Positions 62,701 through 64,000 of a DNA stretch of 64,000 nt are shown piece by piece (position 1 is the stretch's first letter; every line of letters starts with the position of its first letter). The notes below the pieces were generated by a model. It searched no databases, had not been told where the DNA came from, and saw nothing but the letters and a program-made list of their open reading frames with translations. A program made the translations under genes and the position numbers. This stretch comes from Typha latifolia (taxonomy: Eukaryota > Streptophyta > Magnoliopsida > Poales > Typhaceae), in contig CM034101.1 in assembly GCA_019914945.1 (NCBI GenBank), forward strand, positions 14,457,188-14,521,187. Direction: 5' to 3'.

Positions 62701-64000
62701 TGGAAGGTCTCCTCCACTTCTTCCTTGGATTGGACCCACCTTCCGTCGTCTTGGAAGATGCCGGAGATCCTATTGCGGTGACGTCGGGTCGTCGCCGTGA
62801 GGTGGAAGAATTTGGAGTTTCGATCACCTTCTTGAACCCATTGGAGTCTCGATCTCTGTAGCCATTTTATGTTGATCTGTCTGCTGAGGGCGGACTTGTG
62901 GTGGTAGAGGCTGCGGAGTCTGCCGAGTCCGTCTGCGGGAAGGTTTCCGGCGGCATCCAGCTGCTCTGACTCCTCGAGCTCCTGACAGATATCGACCAGC
63001 TTGGCTTCAAGGTCGCCTACTGTGTCCCGACTCCAGCGTTTCATCTTTGCTTGGAGTTGGCAGATCTTGTGGGTGAAGGTGTGCATGGGATTCCCGCGGC
63101 GTCCGGCAACCCACACTTCCCTCGCTATCTGCTCACTCTCCTTGTATTCTAGCCAGAGCAGTTCGTAGCGGAAGGGACGCGCTGTTGGAGAGCTTGTCCT
63201 CGGGGTTGACAGGAGGAGTGGTGCATGGTCGGAGGCTGTGCGGTCGAGATGCCTGACTTTGGCCATAGGGTGCTGTCCTAGCCATCTGGTGTTTGCCAGC
63301 ACTCGATCCAGCCTCACCCATATGCGCCGACTCCCAGCTTGGTTATTGCACCACGTATAGGGCAGCCCCTCGAAGCCGAGGTCGCATAGACCAGCTGCTT
63401 CAATGAAGTCCGCAAATGCTCTTCCCTTCGGGCCGAGCTCGATCGTTCCGCAACTTTTCTTCTCGTTAGTGCTGAGGTAGGCGTTGAAGTCCCCTGCCAC
63501 CACCCAAGGGATGTTTATGGCGGCGAGCTGGAGGAGCTCGTCCCATAGGTGTTGTTGTTCTCTGAGGATGTTGCTTGCATAAACCACCGACATGAGCGTG
63601 GTGTTGCCGTTCTTGGAAGTGAAGACTAGGTGGGCAGCATAGCGTGAGGTTGCTAGGATATCCACCCATCCCAGCTTGGTCTTCCACATTACTATGATCC
63701 CCCCGGAGCTTCCTACCGCGGGCACTGAGAACCAGGACCAGCATCGCCCGACAGCTTTGGCCACCGTGGCTGCCTTGGCCCAGTCCGCATGTGTTTCAAG
63801 AAGGACCAGGATTTCCATCTTGTGCTCCCGGTTGAGATCCCGGCATCTATCCAGGACTTCTTTTTTCATGGCGCCCCTACAGTTCCATATCAAGGCCTTA
63901 TTCATAAGTAAACTATTGGAGGTGTGGGGGACCTTAGTGTAACCTGCCTCGCTTAGAGGTAGGTGCTCTCTCCGTGCCTGCTGCTGGCTCGACTGCATTG
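59790..64000 (-). mobile_element. LINE (L1-type) retrotransposon, 3' 4.2 kb, with RNase H
   Basis: A minus-strand element with a 17-base poly(A) tail (T run at 59790-59806) and an ORF2 containing endonuclease, reverse transcriptase, zinc knuckle and RNase H. It is clearly more GC-rich than the flanking DNA. Its 5' part, including ORF1, runs beyond the right edge. The tail abuts hAT-like sequence, so it probably inserted into that older element. The target duplication cannot be checked because the 5' end is missing. Confidence 0.95.
59833..63998 (-). pseudogene. LINE ORF2: APE endonuclease, reverse transcriptase, zf-RVT, RNase H (degenerate)
   Basis: Read from the right edge inward. The APE endonuclease (63905-63150) has ALIWNCRGAMK, LVLLETHA, VVAGDFNAYLS, RLDRVLAN and TASDHAPLL, so all catalytic positions are present. 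The reverse transcriptase (about 62500-61745) has DFRPISLCNVSYKIISKIL, LKLDMEKAFDRVSW, RGLRQGDPLSPYLFIL and the catalytic MLYADDLLV. The downstream WDTATRPKEEGGLAI region and the zinc knuckle (CALCGIHPETTDHLFFSC, about 60660) follow. RNase H (60310-59850) has KVNVDGAHA, LQAEGMALRLG, VVVETDSLELV and YREANRAADWAAKRG. The frame is broken near 62500, 62240 and 61100 and by stops at 61743, 61467 and 60880, so this copy is inactive. Confidence 0.93.

Noticed and set aside
1..64000. CRISPR arrays, operons, prophage or other prokaryotic systems
   Set aside because: None seen. Introns, plant gene families and plant transposons show nuclear plant DNA.
1..64000. Intact tRNA, rRNA or LTR retrotransposon
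   Set aside because: Only tRNA-like promoter boxes were found; no clover-leaf-capable gene, paired LTRs or gag-pol integrase motifs.

Overview
The window is nuclear DNA of a flowering plant. Genes are split by AT-rich introns with normal plant splice sites. Products include a plastid-targeted Mur ligase, a brassinosteroid-type cytochrome P450, CDT1, MIA40 and a basic secretory (PR-17) protein, and there are hAT and LINE transposons. The mix of AT-rich introns with GC-rich exons (for example the PR-17-like gene) and the CYP724-type P450 suggest a non-grass monocot. That species-level guess is inference only.

Layout. 1-274: 5' part of a SANT/MYB gene (-), with a roughly 116-bp tandem repeat and a GA microsatellite upstream. 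1354-5075: MurF (+, 3 exons). 6804-7043: a small plant-specific protein (-). 7.0-10.8 kb: intergenic, with a 15-G run and TA microsatellites. 10830-15881: CDT1 (-, 7 exons). 19160-23999: BRO1-domain protein, BROX type (+, 11 coding exons); a decayed duplicate of its 3' end lies at 25.8-26.05 kb. 26482-27142: basic secretory protein/PR-17 gene broken by a frameshift (+). 28084-31271: zinc alcohol dehydrogenase-like gene (-, 10 exons). 32217-37012: mitochondrial carrier (-, 6 exons). 37.8-38.7 kb: probable non-autonomous hAT element. 40877-41281: orphan GC-rich ORF (-). 42186-44067: MIA40 (+, 4 exons). 45099-48666: chloroplast-targeted unknown gene with two frameshifts and one nonsense codon (+). 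50896-53956: CYP724-like P450 (+, 9 exons). 55378-58001: small charged protein of unknown function (+, 6 exons) with a U12-type AT-AC intron. 58.7-59.8 kb: hAT-like remnant (-). 59790-64000: LINE (-) with endonuclease, reverse transcriptase, zinc knuckle and RNase H, running off the right edge.

The genes are unrelated housekeeping, hormone, organelle and defence genes, not an operon-like cluster. I see no sign of a new multi-gene system. The most informative oddities are in gene structure (one U12 AT-AC intron, two GC-AG introns), gene decay (the PR-17-like gene, the plastid gene and the BROX 3'-end copy), retention of MurF, and nested transposons. Exon joins were derived by hand from reading frame and splice consensus; every intact multi-exon model closes in frame.
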